Positions 1 through 5,679 of a DNA stretch of 5,679 bases are shown here, one piece after another. Made by a program: the position numbers and the translations under genes. The first letter of the stretch is position 1. Each line of letters starts with the position of its first letter. Source of the DNA: Verrucomicrobiaceae bacterium (lineage in GTDB: Bacteria; Verrucomicrobiota; Verrucomicrobiae; Verrucomicrobiales; Akkermansiaceae); assembly GCA_947372405.1 (NCBI GenBank), contig CANBTO010000364.1, forward strand, positions 1 through 5,679. Reading direction: 5' to 3'. The notes beneath the pieces are model-generated. The model saw nothing but the letters and a program-made list of their open reading frames with translations, ran no database searches and had not been told where the DNA came from.

Positions 1-960
1 GTCTTTCCCGTTCACGACCCCCGTGATGCAGGGCAGCCATTTCACGGGATCATAGCCACGCCGCTTCAGAAACTCCTCGCGAAGCAAGGGCGTCCAGTTC
101 TGCCCCCCCACTTCCCAGCTGTCGATGTGAGTGGTGGTCAGCACCTTGCCCGCAAACGGTCCCACGTCTTCGATGAGATGTTTCATCATGCCGGAAAAAT
201 GCGCGTCCATCGCCTTGCTGCTGAGCTTGTCGCACTCCAGTCCGTTTCCTCCCAACACCGGCGGCCGCGTGCTCATGCCGGTGCTGGTATGACCGATCCG
301 CTGGATGATCCACATGCCTGCGGGCACATCCCACTTGATCCGGCCGTCCGCACCCATCCGATGGGTGATGTCAACGACGTCCGCAACCGCCACCACATTG
401 TGCTCAGGTTTGGGAAATGCGATGACCGAAATGTCCCGATAAAAAGGCGCGGCAGCCACCGTGCTGTTGAGGGGATCGTTGTGGGATGGCTGTTTTGTCG
501 ATGGCTGGGGCAACACTTGCTCCAGCAGCAGCGGGCCTTTGATTTCCGTATTGGATGCCGTGAGCACCTGCATCGACATCTCGGGCGTGATCCATTCACC
601 GCTGCTGCCGGTCCAACCCGGTCCGTTGTTCATGTTCACCTCGAGTCCGAGCCGCCCGGCCTCGGTGACAGCGTGTTTGAACAGGGCGCGCCATGTCCCG
701 CTGAAGAAAACTGCCTCGCCCTTGGGCGGGGCGAAACGCTCCAGCACATCCATGATGATCACTCCGCCGATGCCCACGCGTTGCATGGCTTCCAGATCCG
801 CCGTGATGCCTTCCCGGGTGACGGCACCATTGTTCCAGAACCAATAAACCCATGGCCGGGCGACTTCGGGAGGCTGCTGGAAGCCTTGGTCTAACGGAAC
901 TTCGGCCGCGAGAGGCAAAGTCAAAACGGCTGAAAACAGCAATAACAGGTCGATGCGCAT
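1..960 (-). CDS. Secreted GH106-type alpha-L-rhamnosidase-like glycoside hydrolase (N-terminal part)
   Basis: The reading frame is open from an ATG at 960 to the window edge and gives 320 residues without a stop, so the C-terminal part is missing. Residues 1-19 look like a signal peptide (a leucine-rich core ending in LPLAA), so the enzyme should be exported to the periplasm, outer membrane or medium. The mature N-terminus carries what I recognise as the opening of GH106 proteins: RPWVYWFWNNGAVTREGI at 35-52, then DLEAMQRVGIGGVIIMD at 55-71, NNGPGWTGSSG at 111-121, RIGHTSTG at 221-228, GLECDK at 240-245 and IDSWEVGGQNWTP at 279-291. Known family members hydrolyse alpha-L-rhamnosyl bonds in pectic and other glycans and are usually about 1000 residues long, so about a third is visible and the catalytic glutamates probably lie outside. 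No Shine-Dalgarno sequence precedes the ATG, and no other in-frame start lies close upstream. It follows uppP after 76 bases. Family assignment is from remembered motifs; the exact substrate cannot be told. Confidence 0.85.
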   Translation of the reverse strand, partial: MRIDLLLLFSAVLTLPLAAEVPLDQGFQQPPEVARPWVYWFWNNGAVTREGITADLEAMQRVGIGGVIIMDVLERFAPPKGEAVFFSGTWRALFKHAVTEAGRLGLEVNMNNGPGWTGSSGEWITPEMSMQVLTASNTEIKGPLLLEQVLPQPSTKQPSHNDPLNSTVAAAPFYRDISVIAFPKPEHNVVAVADVVDITHRMGADGRIKWDVPAGMWIIQRIGHTSTGMSTRPPVLGGNGLECDKLSSKAMDAHFSGMMKHLIEDVGPFAGKVLTTTHIDSWEVGGQNWTPLLREEFLKRRGYDPVKWLPCITGVVNGKD

Positions 961-1036
961 GATGGCGTGCGATGGGTTTGTGACCGATACGGCAATACCG
1001 CAACGGATCTTAGCGGCCCATCCGCATGCCGTCCCG

Positions 1037-1924
1037 TCACCGCGGAATCACTGCCGCATAAACCAGCCCGCAGGTCACCAGGCCGATGGCGATGCGGTAC
1101 CAGCCGAACACAGCGAGCCCGTGGCTTTGCAGGTAGGAGACCAGCCACTTCACCGCGATCGCCGCAAACACCGCAGCGGCGATGATGCCGATCACTAATG
1201 GCAGCACGCCATAAGTGTGCAACATCAGTTTCGTGCCGCCGAAGAGCGTGTGATAGGCGGGATCGAATCCATCGACCTTCTCGACCGCCTTTTTCGCCGT
1301 GGCGGCTGTCAGAGTCACCACACCTAACAAAAACGAATACTCAACCTCAGCACGGATCGTGAGGCCGACCATCAGGCCGCCGACGATGGTCATCAGGCTG
1401 CGGCTGGTGCCCGGGCACATGGCCACGCATTGCAGCAGGCCGATGAAGAGCGCCATTTTCACCGTCATTTCGCCGAGATCCTTGCCACCACCGCGCGGCG
1501 GGCTGGTTTTACGCCACCACGAAACCCCGAGAATGCCGAGGCCGCCGATCACCCAGGCGAGGATGACCGGCTCCATGCCGAAAAGTTTCGCTTCGATCCA
1601 GTGGTTGAGCAGCAGCCCGATCACGGCGGCGGGTAGAAACCCGGCGATGATTGTGATGGCTAGCTTGAGCCCCTCGGGGTCCTGCCCTAACACGCCGCGG
1701 ATCATCTGGAGGCAGCGTTTGGAATAGAGCCCCAGCACCGCGAGAATGGCACCGCCCTGGATGCATACCGCGAAGGCGTCCGCCGCAGCCTTGGCCTCGC
1801 TGCCGAGCGGGCCGCCGATGCCCATCAGGTGCTGCGCTACCAGCAGGTGGCCGGTGGAACTGATCGGGAGATATTCGGTGATGCCTTCGATCAGGCCGAG
1901 GATGAATGCTTGCAGGGGTGACAT
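1037..1924 (-). CDS. uppP: Undecaprenyl-diphosphatase UppP (BacA family)
   Basis: This 295-residue integral membrane protein is a BacA-type undecaprenyl-diphosphatase. It removes one phosphate from undecaprenyl diphosphate so the lipid carrier can be reused in peptidoglycan and surface polysaccharide synthesis; overexpression of the family gives bacitracin resistance. Both family signatures are present. The first is the EGITE motif (E13 and E17) followed by PISSTGHL at 20-27. The second is PGTSRS at 171-176, with R175 as the expected phosphate-binding arginine. About seven or eight hydrophobic segments fill the rest, for example near 50-66, 87-108, 118-136, 237-260 and 272-292. Length is slightly above the usual 265-290. 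The frame stays open upstream to 2059, but those 45 codons overlap the preceding gene and are not BacA-like, so I start at the ATG at 1924, which begins MSPLQAFILGLIEG as in homologues. No Shine-Dalgarno is visible. It lies 62 bases after the zinc-ribbon gene and is probably co-transcribed with it. Confidence 0.96.
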   Translation of the reverse strand: MSPLQAFILGLIEGITEYLPISSTGHLLVAQHLMGIGGPLGSEAKAAADAFAVCIQGGAILAVLGLYSKRCLQMIRGVLGQDPEGLKLAITIIAGFLPAAVIGLLLNHWIEAKLFGMEPVILAWVIGGLGILGVSWWRKTSPPRGGGKDLGEMTVKMALFIGLLQCVAMCPGTSRSLMTIVGGLMVGLTIRAEVEYSFLLGVVTLTAATAKKAVEKVDGFDPAYHTLFGGTKLMLHTYGVLPLVIGIIAAAVFAAIAVKWLVSYLQSHGLAVFGWYRIAIGLVTCGLVYAAVIPR

Positions 1925-1986
1925 GGTTGCGCGCGCACTCTGCTGCGAAGGCCCCCGGTGCGGCAAGGAATTTGCGGCGGCGCTTT

Positions 1987-2292
1987 TCAGCGGAAACCGA
2001 AGACCAATCCCGCGATCATCGCCGCCAGCAGAAGCACACCCAGCAGCCACCAATACCACTTCACTCCGATGCGGCGGTGCGGAACCTTGCCGAACTCGCG
2101 GGCGATGAAATCCTCGTAATCGAAATCCTCATCCGGCAGGTCCAGTCCATCCGCAGCGGAATCCTGTTCCCATGATTTTTTCGCCGGCGCGGGCTTCTTC
2201 TTGCGGGTGGTATTGGCACATCCCGGGCACGGGCTGCCCACGCGCACATCACGGTCACAGAACGGACAACGGTATTTCAACACCTCGGTCAT
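1987..2292 (-). CDS. Small zinc-ribbon protein with one C-terminal membrane helix, function unknown
   Basis: I do not recognise a named family for this 101-residue protein. At the N-terminus, C9-P-F-C12 and C22-P-G-C25 form two CxxC knuckles, the pattern of a short zinc ribbon that would bind one metal ion. A basic, lysine-rich linker (30-39) follows, then a strongly acidic stretch (about 44-61, rich in Asp and Glu). Residues 79-99 form a single hydrophobic helix starting KWYWWLLG. With the reduced zinc-binding cysteines at the N-terminus, the natural reading is a tail-anchored inner-membrane protein with a cytoplasmic zinc ribbon; this topology is inferred. It sits 56 bases after the TSUP gene and 62 before uppP, all on one strand, so it may be part of an envelope operon. 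A weak GAAG lies about 7 bases before the ATG, the closest thing to a Shine-Dalgarno in the window. The domain pattern, its lack of obvious frame shadowing and the snug fit between neighbours make it a real gene. Confidence 0.85.
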   Translation of the reverse strand: MTEVLKYRCPFCDRDVRVGSPCPGCANTTRKKKPAPAKKSWEQDSAADGLDLPDEDFDYEDFIAREFGKVPHRRIGVKWYWWLLGVLLLAAMIAGLVFGFR

Positions 2293-2348
2293 GGCTGCGC
2301 TTCAAAACAACCGCAATGGAACGTCTCCCGCAAGCTCCGTTCAGGCGT

Positions 2349-3128
2349 TCACCGGCAGAACTGCTTGTAGAACGTCACCGCCGTGATCACGAGGCCGATG
2401 GTGGTGATGACGCGCCTAACGGAACGCTGGCTGATGCGCTGCGCGTAACGCGCGCCGAGATAATATCCGCCGAGCGCACCGACCGTCATGATCAAGGCCC
2501 GTGGCCAGTCGATCAGGCCGGACGCGATGAACCAGAGCGAGGCCACCAGGTTGATGAGGGAGCCGAGGATGGTCTTGAGCGCGTTCATCTCGTGAATATC
2601 GGTCAGGCCGATGAATCCGAGCGACGCGAGCATGAGGATGCCGATGCCCGCGCCGAAGTAGCCGCCGTAAAGCGCGACGGCGAACTGGAAGAGGATCGCT
2701 CCCGCAATGTTCCGGTGATGGACCGCGACATCCCCGCCGGCAAGGTTGAATCCAGCGAAGCGCCTGAATGCTCCCTGCGCGAAAAACAACACCGTCGCGA
2801 ACAGGATCAGGAAAGGAACCAGATTACCGAAAACCTCGTTGCTGGTGCGCGTGAGCAGGATGCTGCCCGCCAGCCCGCCTAACAGGCTTACCGGCACGAA
2901 GCGCACCAGCCACACCCTCACCATTCTGATGTGCCTGCGATAGCCGAACATGCTGCCCGCCGTCCCCAGCACCAATGCGACCGTGCTGGTGGCGTTGGCG
3001 AACACCGGCGGCATGCCAAACATCAGCAGTACGGGAAACGTCACCAGCGTGCCGCCGCCCGCCACCGCGTTGATCGCGCCAGCCGCAGCGGCGGCGATCA
3101 GAAGACCGGTGATTTCAGCGGCGTGCAT
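2349..3128 (-). CDS. TauE/SafE (TSUP) family membrane transporter
   Basis: This 259-residue multi-pass inner-membrane protein belongs to the TSUP family (sulfite exporter TauE/SafE, formerly DUF81). Members move small anions such as sulfite, sulfoacetate or other organosulfur compounds; the substrate here cannot be deduced. The family shows an internal two-fold repeat, and both glycine-rich signatures are visible: AGAINAVAGGGTLVTFP at 16-32 and ALYGGYFGAGIGILML at 152-167. About eight hydrophobic segments are spread through the chain, with a more polar basic loop at about 121-140. Length is typical for the family (about 250-270). The frame extends upstream to 3224 but that part overlaps lpxB out of frame; the ATG at 3128, 16 bases past the lpxB stop, gives MHAAEITGLLIAAAAAGAIN, which starts directly at the first helix. 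There is no Shine-Dalgarno in the 16-base gap, so translation may depend on coupling to lpxB. Confidence 0.93.
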   Translation of the reverse strand: MHAAEITGLLIAAAAAGAINAVAGGGTLVTFPVLLMFGMPPVFANATSTVALVLGTAGSMFGYRRHIRMVRVWLVRFVPVSLLGGLAGSILLTRTSNEVFGNLVPFLILFATVLFFAQGAFRRFAGFNLAGGDVAVHHRNIAGAILFQFAVALYGGYFGAGIGILMLASLGFIGLTDIHEMNALKTILGSLINLVASLWFIASGLIDWPRALIMTVGALGGYYLGARYAQRISQRSVRRVITTIGLVITAVTFYKQFCR

Positions 3129-3144
3129 CTTGATAATGGTAGGA

Positions 3145-4272
3145 TCAGACAAGCCATCCCGCCACCGCCCGCGCGGCGCGTTCGTGGGCACCGGGACCGC
3201 CGAGCATGGCTGTGGTTTCCGCAAGTTCGGCTCCTAACACCTCGCGCTTTTCGCGGGATTCGAGAAAGCCCTTCAGAATGCCGCTCACCATGCGCGGCCG
3301 GGCATGTCCTTGTATCAACTCCCTCACCACCTCGCGCCCGGCAAGGATGTTGACGATACCGATGAACTTGATCTTCACCAGCACCTTCGCCGCCGCATAA
3401 GTCAGCGGAGCGACCCGGTAAACCAGGCAGTATGGCAGACCGAAGTAGGCGGCCTCCAGTGTCGCCGTGCCGCTGGCGATGACGGCGCAGCAGGCACGCT
3501 GCATCAACGAGAGGCTTTCACAGGTATTGATATCTATCAGATTTGTGGCATCCGCCTCGCCGATGAGTCCGCGGATCTGCGCGGCGAGTTTCGCGGATGC
3601 GGCAGGCACTTCGAACCTGAGATCCGCACGCCATGATTTTAGCAGTTTCGCGGTTTCGATCATCATCGGAAACAGCCGCGCGACCTCCCGCTCGCGGCTG
3701 CCGGGAAACAATCCGACGAGCACCTCGTCCCGCAGCACGCCGGGGATGCGTTTCTCCTCCAGTTCGTCCACCAGCGGATGACCCACGAAGGTGGTTTTGA
3801 GACCCGCGTTCTGGAAGATCGGTTGCTCAAAGGGAAACAGGCAGAGCATTTCATCGAGCAACTCCACCATTTTCGGGATTCGCCCCTTGTTCCATGCCCA
3901 CACCTGCGGGCTGATGTAATAGACGATGCGCGTCTCCGGGCATTCCTTCCGCACGGCCTTGGCGAAACGCAGGTTGAACCCGGGGTAGTCGATCAGCACG
4001 AGCACGTCCGGCCGGAACTCCTTGAGTTCCGCCAGCATCTTCCCGAATCGCTCCTTGAACCAGCCATATCGTTTCAACACCTCCCACACCCCCATCACCG
4101 CAGCGTCCTCCACCCAGTCCGTCAGGCCCGGTCCGGCGACGGAGGCCATGCCGGGGCCACCCGCACCGTGAATCTCAAGAGCCGGGACCATGCTTTTCAG
4201 CGAACGCAACAGCCCCGCGCCATGAAGGTCTCCGCTCAACTCCCCAGCCACCACGTAAAGCCGTTTCGACAT
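3145..4272 (-). CDS. lpxB: Lipid-A-disaccharide synthase LpxB
   Basis: LpxB (GT19 glycosyltransferase) joins UDP-2,3-diacylglucosamine and 2,3-diacylglucosamine-1-phosphate (lipid X) into the lipid A disaccharide 1-phosphate at the cytoplasmic face of the inner membrane. The 375-residue product has the usual length and conserved blocks: AGELSGDLHG at 9-18, GVWEVL at 61-66, VLIDYPGFNLRFA at 92-104, YYISPQVWAWNKGRI at 118-132, LFPFE at 145-149, FVGHPLVDE at 162-170, LFPGSRE at 188-194 and VIASGTATLEAA at 264-275, followed by a C-terminal VNILAGREVVRELIQ at 307-321. The frame is open back to 4419, but the extra 49 residues are basic and not LpxB-like; the ATG at 4272 gives MSKRLYVVAGELSGD, as in homologues. 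It is the first gene of the minus-strand block and diverges from the TPR gene over 155 bases. Other lpx genes, such as lpxA, lpxD and lpxK, are not in the window. No Shine-Dalgarno is visible. Confidence 0.97.
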   Translation of the reverse strand: MSKRLYVVAGELSGDLHGAGLLRSLKSMVPALEIHGAGGPGMASVAGPGLTDWVEDAAVMGVWEVLKRYGWFKERFGKMLAELKEFRPDVLVLIDYPGFNLRFAKAVRKECPETRIVYYISPQVWAWNKGRIPKMVELLDEMLCLFPFEQPIFQNAGLKTTFVGHPLVDELEEKRIPGVLRDEVLVGLFPGSREREVARLFPMMIETAKLLKSWRADLRFEVPAASAKLAAQIRGLIGEADATNLIDINTCESLSLMQRACCAVIASGTATLEAAYFGLPYCLVYRVAPLTYAAAKVLVKIKFIGIVNILAGREVVRELIQGHARPRMVSGILKGFLESREKREVLGAELAETTAMLGGPGAHERAARAVAGWLV

Positions 4273-4427
4273 GCCGCCGGAAGCTATGGCCCATGCCGCG
4301 CGCTGACCATGAAAAATACCCGAATCCCCGGCAAATCGCGAAAAACGACGGACTTGCAGACTTACGCATTGATTTCGCCGCAGCCGCCGCTTTGATCGGG
4401 CGTCCGCAGATCTTTTCAATTCCCATC
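4273..4427. other. Divergent intergenic region between lpxB and the TPR-like gene
   Basis: These 155 bases should hold the promoters of both the minus-strand block headed by lpxB and the plus-strand TPR-bactofilin pair. It is richer in A/T runs than the genes around it, notably near 4311-4318 and 4336-4347. Toward lpxB, a TATTTT-like -10 element can be read on the minus strand at 4318-4313, which would give a leader of about 35 bases, but I find no fitting -35 at 16-18 bases, so I do not annotate it separately. Toward the TPR gene a better spaced pair is listed as its own feature. Open frames cross the region on both strands, but they are start extensions without family-like sequence. No clear palindromic operator was found. 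Confidence 0.6.
4392..4420 (+). promoter_or_regulatory. Candidate sigma70-type promoter for the TPR-bactofilin genes
   Basis: TTGATC at 4392-4397 (four of six matches to TTGACA) and TTCAAT at 4415-4420 (four of six to TATAAT) are exactly 17 bases apart. Transcription would start about seven bases after the -10, at roughly 4427, next to the ATG at 4428, giving a leaderless or nearly leaderless mRNA. This agrees with the absence of a Shine-Dalgarno there. Both hexamers are weak and such pairs occur by chance, so this is a candidate only. Confidence 0.35.
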
Positions 4428-5306
4428 ATGCCCTCAAATCTCAAGGAATCACCCGTGCCTCTCGCCGAAATCTCACAGGGACCCGGCGCCTTCGAACTGT
4501 TTCTCGACCGCAATCAGAAGGGACTCATCGTAGTAGCAGTTCTTCTCGCCCTCGGGGCCGCAGGCATCGTCGTTTACCGGGGTATCGAGCAAAGCCGCCA
4601 GGAAACCGCCGGTCAGGCACTCAACAAAGCCGAGGATCTCCAGGCGCTGCAAGCTGTAGTCACCGAACATGCGGACACCCTCGCCGGTCACAGCGCGATG
4701 GTCCTGCTCGCGGAAAAACAATGGGGGGAAGGACAACAGGACGCCTCGATCGAGACCCTCCGCAAATTCATCTCCTCCAGCCAAAGCCACCCCGCCCTAC
4801 CCACCGCACAGGCGAGCCTTGGCTCCAAACTCATGTCCCAAGGCAAGACGGGCGACGCCGCCAAGGTCTTCCAGGATATGGTTGACGATCCGAAAGCCCG
4901 TTTCCTGGCACCCTACGCGCTCATTTCCCTTGGAGACATTTCGAAAGTCGCCGGTGATCTCGACAAGGCCGAGGGTTTCTACAAGCGCGTGAAATCCGAT
5001 TTTTCGGAAAGCAGCTTTTCGGAAACCGCCGGCAAACGGATCGCCTCGCTGAAAGCCAAAGCTCCCGTCGAAATTGCTCCTCCGCCGAAACCTGCGACCC
5101 CGGCGACTCCTGAGGACCCGACCGCTGCCATCAAGGCCTCCCTTCCACCCGGCCTCTCCATTTCGGAGGTCAAGACAACTCCTGAGGATTCAGCCAAAAC
5201 CCCGGAACCCGCCGCTCCAACTGACGGCAAGCCCGCCACAACTCCTCCGCAGGAAAACAGCACCGAAAGCAAGCCCGCCAACCCGCCGGCAGATTCAAAG
5301 CCCTGA
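4428..5306 (+). CDS. Membrane-anchored TPR-like protein with proline-rich C-terminal tail
   Basis: This 292-residue protein has a short N-terminal segment (1-31), one transmembrane helix (about 32-50, LIVVAVLLALGAAGIVVY), a helical region rich in alanine and charged residues (about 52-210), and a low-complexity tail (213-292) dominated by Pro, Ala, Lys, Thr and Glu. The middle part resembles degenerate tetratricopeptide repeats: the GDAAKVFQDMVDDPKARFLAP stretch begins at 142, and the SLGDISKVAGDLDKAEGFYK stretch begins at 167. The order helix then TPR is that of YfgM-like proteins (TPR_21 type), whose TPR part is periplasmic and assists envelope protein traffic; similarity is by architecture, not certain homology. 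The tail holds two TPED motifs (227-230 and 251-254) and is probably disordered. The frame opens at 4293, but I start at the ATG at 4428 because the upstream residues look non-coding and the candidate promoter lies within them. The bactofilin gene follows after 45 bases in the same frame and is likely co-transcribed. Exact role unknown. Confidence 0.85.
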   Translation: MPSNLKESPVPLAEISQGPGAFELFLDRNQKGLIVVAVLLALGAAGIVVYRGIEQSRQETAGQALNKAEDLQALQAVVTEHADTLAGHSAMVLLAEKQWGEGQQDASIETLRKFISSSQSHPALPTAQASLGSKLMSQGKTGDAAKVFQDMVDDPKARFLAPYALISLGDISKVAGDLDKAEGFYKRVKSDFSESSFSETAGKRIASLKAKAPVEIAPPPKPATPATPEDPTAAIKASLPPGLSISEVKTTPEDSAKTPEPAAPTDGKPATTPPQENSTESKPANPPADSKP

Positions 5307-5351
5307 GCCACAACCGTTTCATTTCCATCAACCTCAAACCAATCTAACACC

Positions 5352-5679
5352 GTGTTCAAGAAAGTCATCGGCCAAGACCACCACGAAAACACCCGTCCCG
5401 CGCCTCCGCTCCCGGAAGTCCGCCATCCGGAAGCCCACGCCGCACCGGCACCCCAATCCTACGGCGCACCGCAGCCAAGCGCCGTGCGCTCCTCACCCGC
5501 AGCCACTCGCAACGTCCTTTCCTCGGATGTCGAGATCAAAGGAACCGTGAAGTTCACCAACGACCTCGTGGTGGACGGAAAAATCGAAGGTGAGATCCAT
5601 TCCGACGGTAACCTCACCGTCGGCGAAAACGCCCGGATCAAGGCCGAGATCAAAACAGCGACCGTCATCGTCTATGGCA
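5352..5679 (+). CDS. Bactofilin, polymer-forming cytoskeletal protein (N-terminal part)
   Basis: From the GTG at 5352 the frame is open to the window edge: 109 codons plus one base, so the C-terminus is missing. The start MFKKVIG is typical of bactofilins. Residues 12-51 form a proline- and alanine-rich flexible leader. From about 53 the bactofilin core begins: NVLSSDVEIKGTVKF at 54-68, then DLVVDGKIEGEIHSDGNLTVGEN, read from 71, and AEIKTATVIVYG at 98-109. These are the repeating short strands of a right-handed beta-helix. Bactofilins polymerise without nucleotide into cytoplasmic filaments or patches, often membrane-bound, that position peptidoglycan enzymes, polar proteins or chromosome partition factors. 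GTG is chosen because no ATG lies between it and the in-frame stop of the preceding gene at 5304-5306, and it gives the family's usual first residues. No Shine-Dalgarno precedes it, so expression probably depends on read-through from the TPR gene 45 bases upstream. Confidence 0.93.
   Translation, partial: MFKKVIGQDHHENTRPAPPLPEVRHPEAHAAPAPQSYGAPQPSAVRSSPAATRNVLSSDVEIKGTVKFTNDLVVDGKIEGEIHSDGNLTVGENARIKAEIKTATVIVYG

Noticed and set aside
127..894. 255-codon open frame on the plus strand opposite the rhamnosidase gene
   Set aside because: It is antisense to a recognisable GH106 sequence, its product is rich in His, Arg and Pro with no family-like motif, and long antisense frames are common in GC-rich DNA.
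1013..1025. Short hairpin (GCGG / CCGC with a 5-base loop) after uppP as a terminator
   Set aside because: The stem is only four base pairs and no T-run follows on the minus strand, so it does not support a Rho-independent terminator.
961..1036. Promoter for the rhamnosidase gene in the gap after uppP
   Set aside because: TTGCGG can be read as a -35 on the minus strand, but nothing like a -10 lies 16-18 bases downstream, so the match is too weak to annotate.
2172..2882. 236-codon open frame on the plus strand opposite the TSUP gene
   Set aside because: The product is a charged, repeat-like string of Arg, Asp and Glu typical of an antisense shadow, and the minus strand carries a clear membrane transporter.
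3778..4395. 205-codon open frame on the plus strand opposite the start of lpxB
   Set aside because: It is fully antisense to conserved LpxB motifs and has no recognisable domain or start context.
4273..4419. 49-codon N-terminal extension of lpxB
   Set aside because: The extra residues are basic and unlike LpxB, while the ATG at 4272 gives the normal family N-terminus.
4293..4427. 45-codon N-terminal extension of the TPR gene
   Set aside because: It would cover most of the divergent promoter region and has no domain; the ATG at 4428 leaves a normal short cytoplasmic segment before the membrane helix.
1..5679. RNA genes, CRISPR arrays, insertion sequences, phage or defence genes
   Set aside because: No tRNA-like cloverleaf, regularly spaced repeat, transposase, integrase or terminal inverted repeat was visible; almost all bases belong to the seven genes listed.

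Overview
The window is a gene-dense, GC-rich stretch of a Gram-negative bacterial chromosome. It holds seven protein genes, two of them cut by the window edges. lpxB (lipid A synthesis) indicates a lipopolysaccharide-bearing outer membrane. The GH106-type rhamnosidase, the bactofilin and start codons without Shine-Dalgarno sequences would fit Verrucomicrobiota (Verrucomicrobiaceae-like). That placement is an inference from gene content and style; no marker gene here proves it. I see no rRNA, tRNA, CRISPR array, insertion sequence, phage gene or other mobile element.

Layout. Five genes lie head to tail on the minus strand from 4272 down to 1: lpxB (4272-3145), a TauE/SafE (TSUP) family membrane transporter (3128-2349), a small zinc-ribbon protein with one membrane helix (2292-1987), uppP/bacA (1924-1037) and the N-terminal third of a secreted GH106 alpha-L-rhamnosidase-like enzyme (960 to beyond 1). 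The gaps are 16, 56, 62 and 76 bases, with no convincing terminator between them, so at least lpxB to uppP could be one transcript. A 155-base divergent region (4273-4427) separates this block from two plus-strand genes: a membrane-anchored TPR-like protein with a proline-rich tail (4428-5306) and, 45 bases further on, the first 109 codons of a bactofilin (5352 to beyond 5679).

How the genes fit together. The minus-strand block is mostly about the cell envelope. LpxB makes the lipid A disaccharide and UppP recycles the undecaprenyl carrier used for peptidoglycan and surface polysaccharides. The TSUP protein probably exports or imports a small sulfur-containing or organic anion, and the zinc-ribbon protein is of unknown function. 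The rhamnosidase probably digests external rhamnose-containing glycans and may simply be a neighbour. The plus-strand pair suggests a scaffold: a bitopic TPR protein next to a polymer-forming cytoskeletal protein.

Most of the window is ordinary housekeeping sequence. The points worth a second look are a possible leaderless promoter in front of the TPR gene, the absence of Shine-Dalgarno sequences before almost all starts, a one-strand-only CCTAAC (GTTAGG) word that coincides with nearly all rare TTA leucine codons, the uncharacterised zinc-ribbon membrane protein, and the TPR-bactofilin pair. I found no clear sign of a wholly new system.
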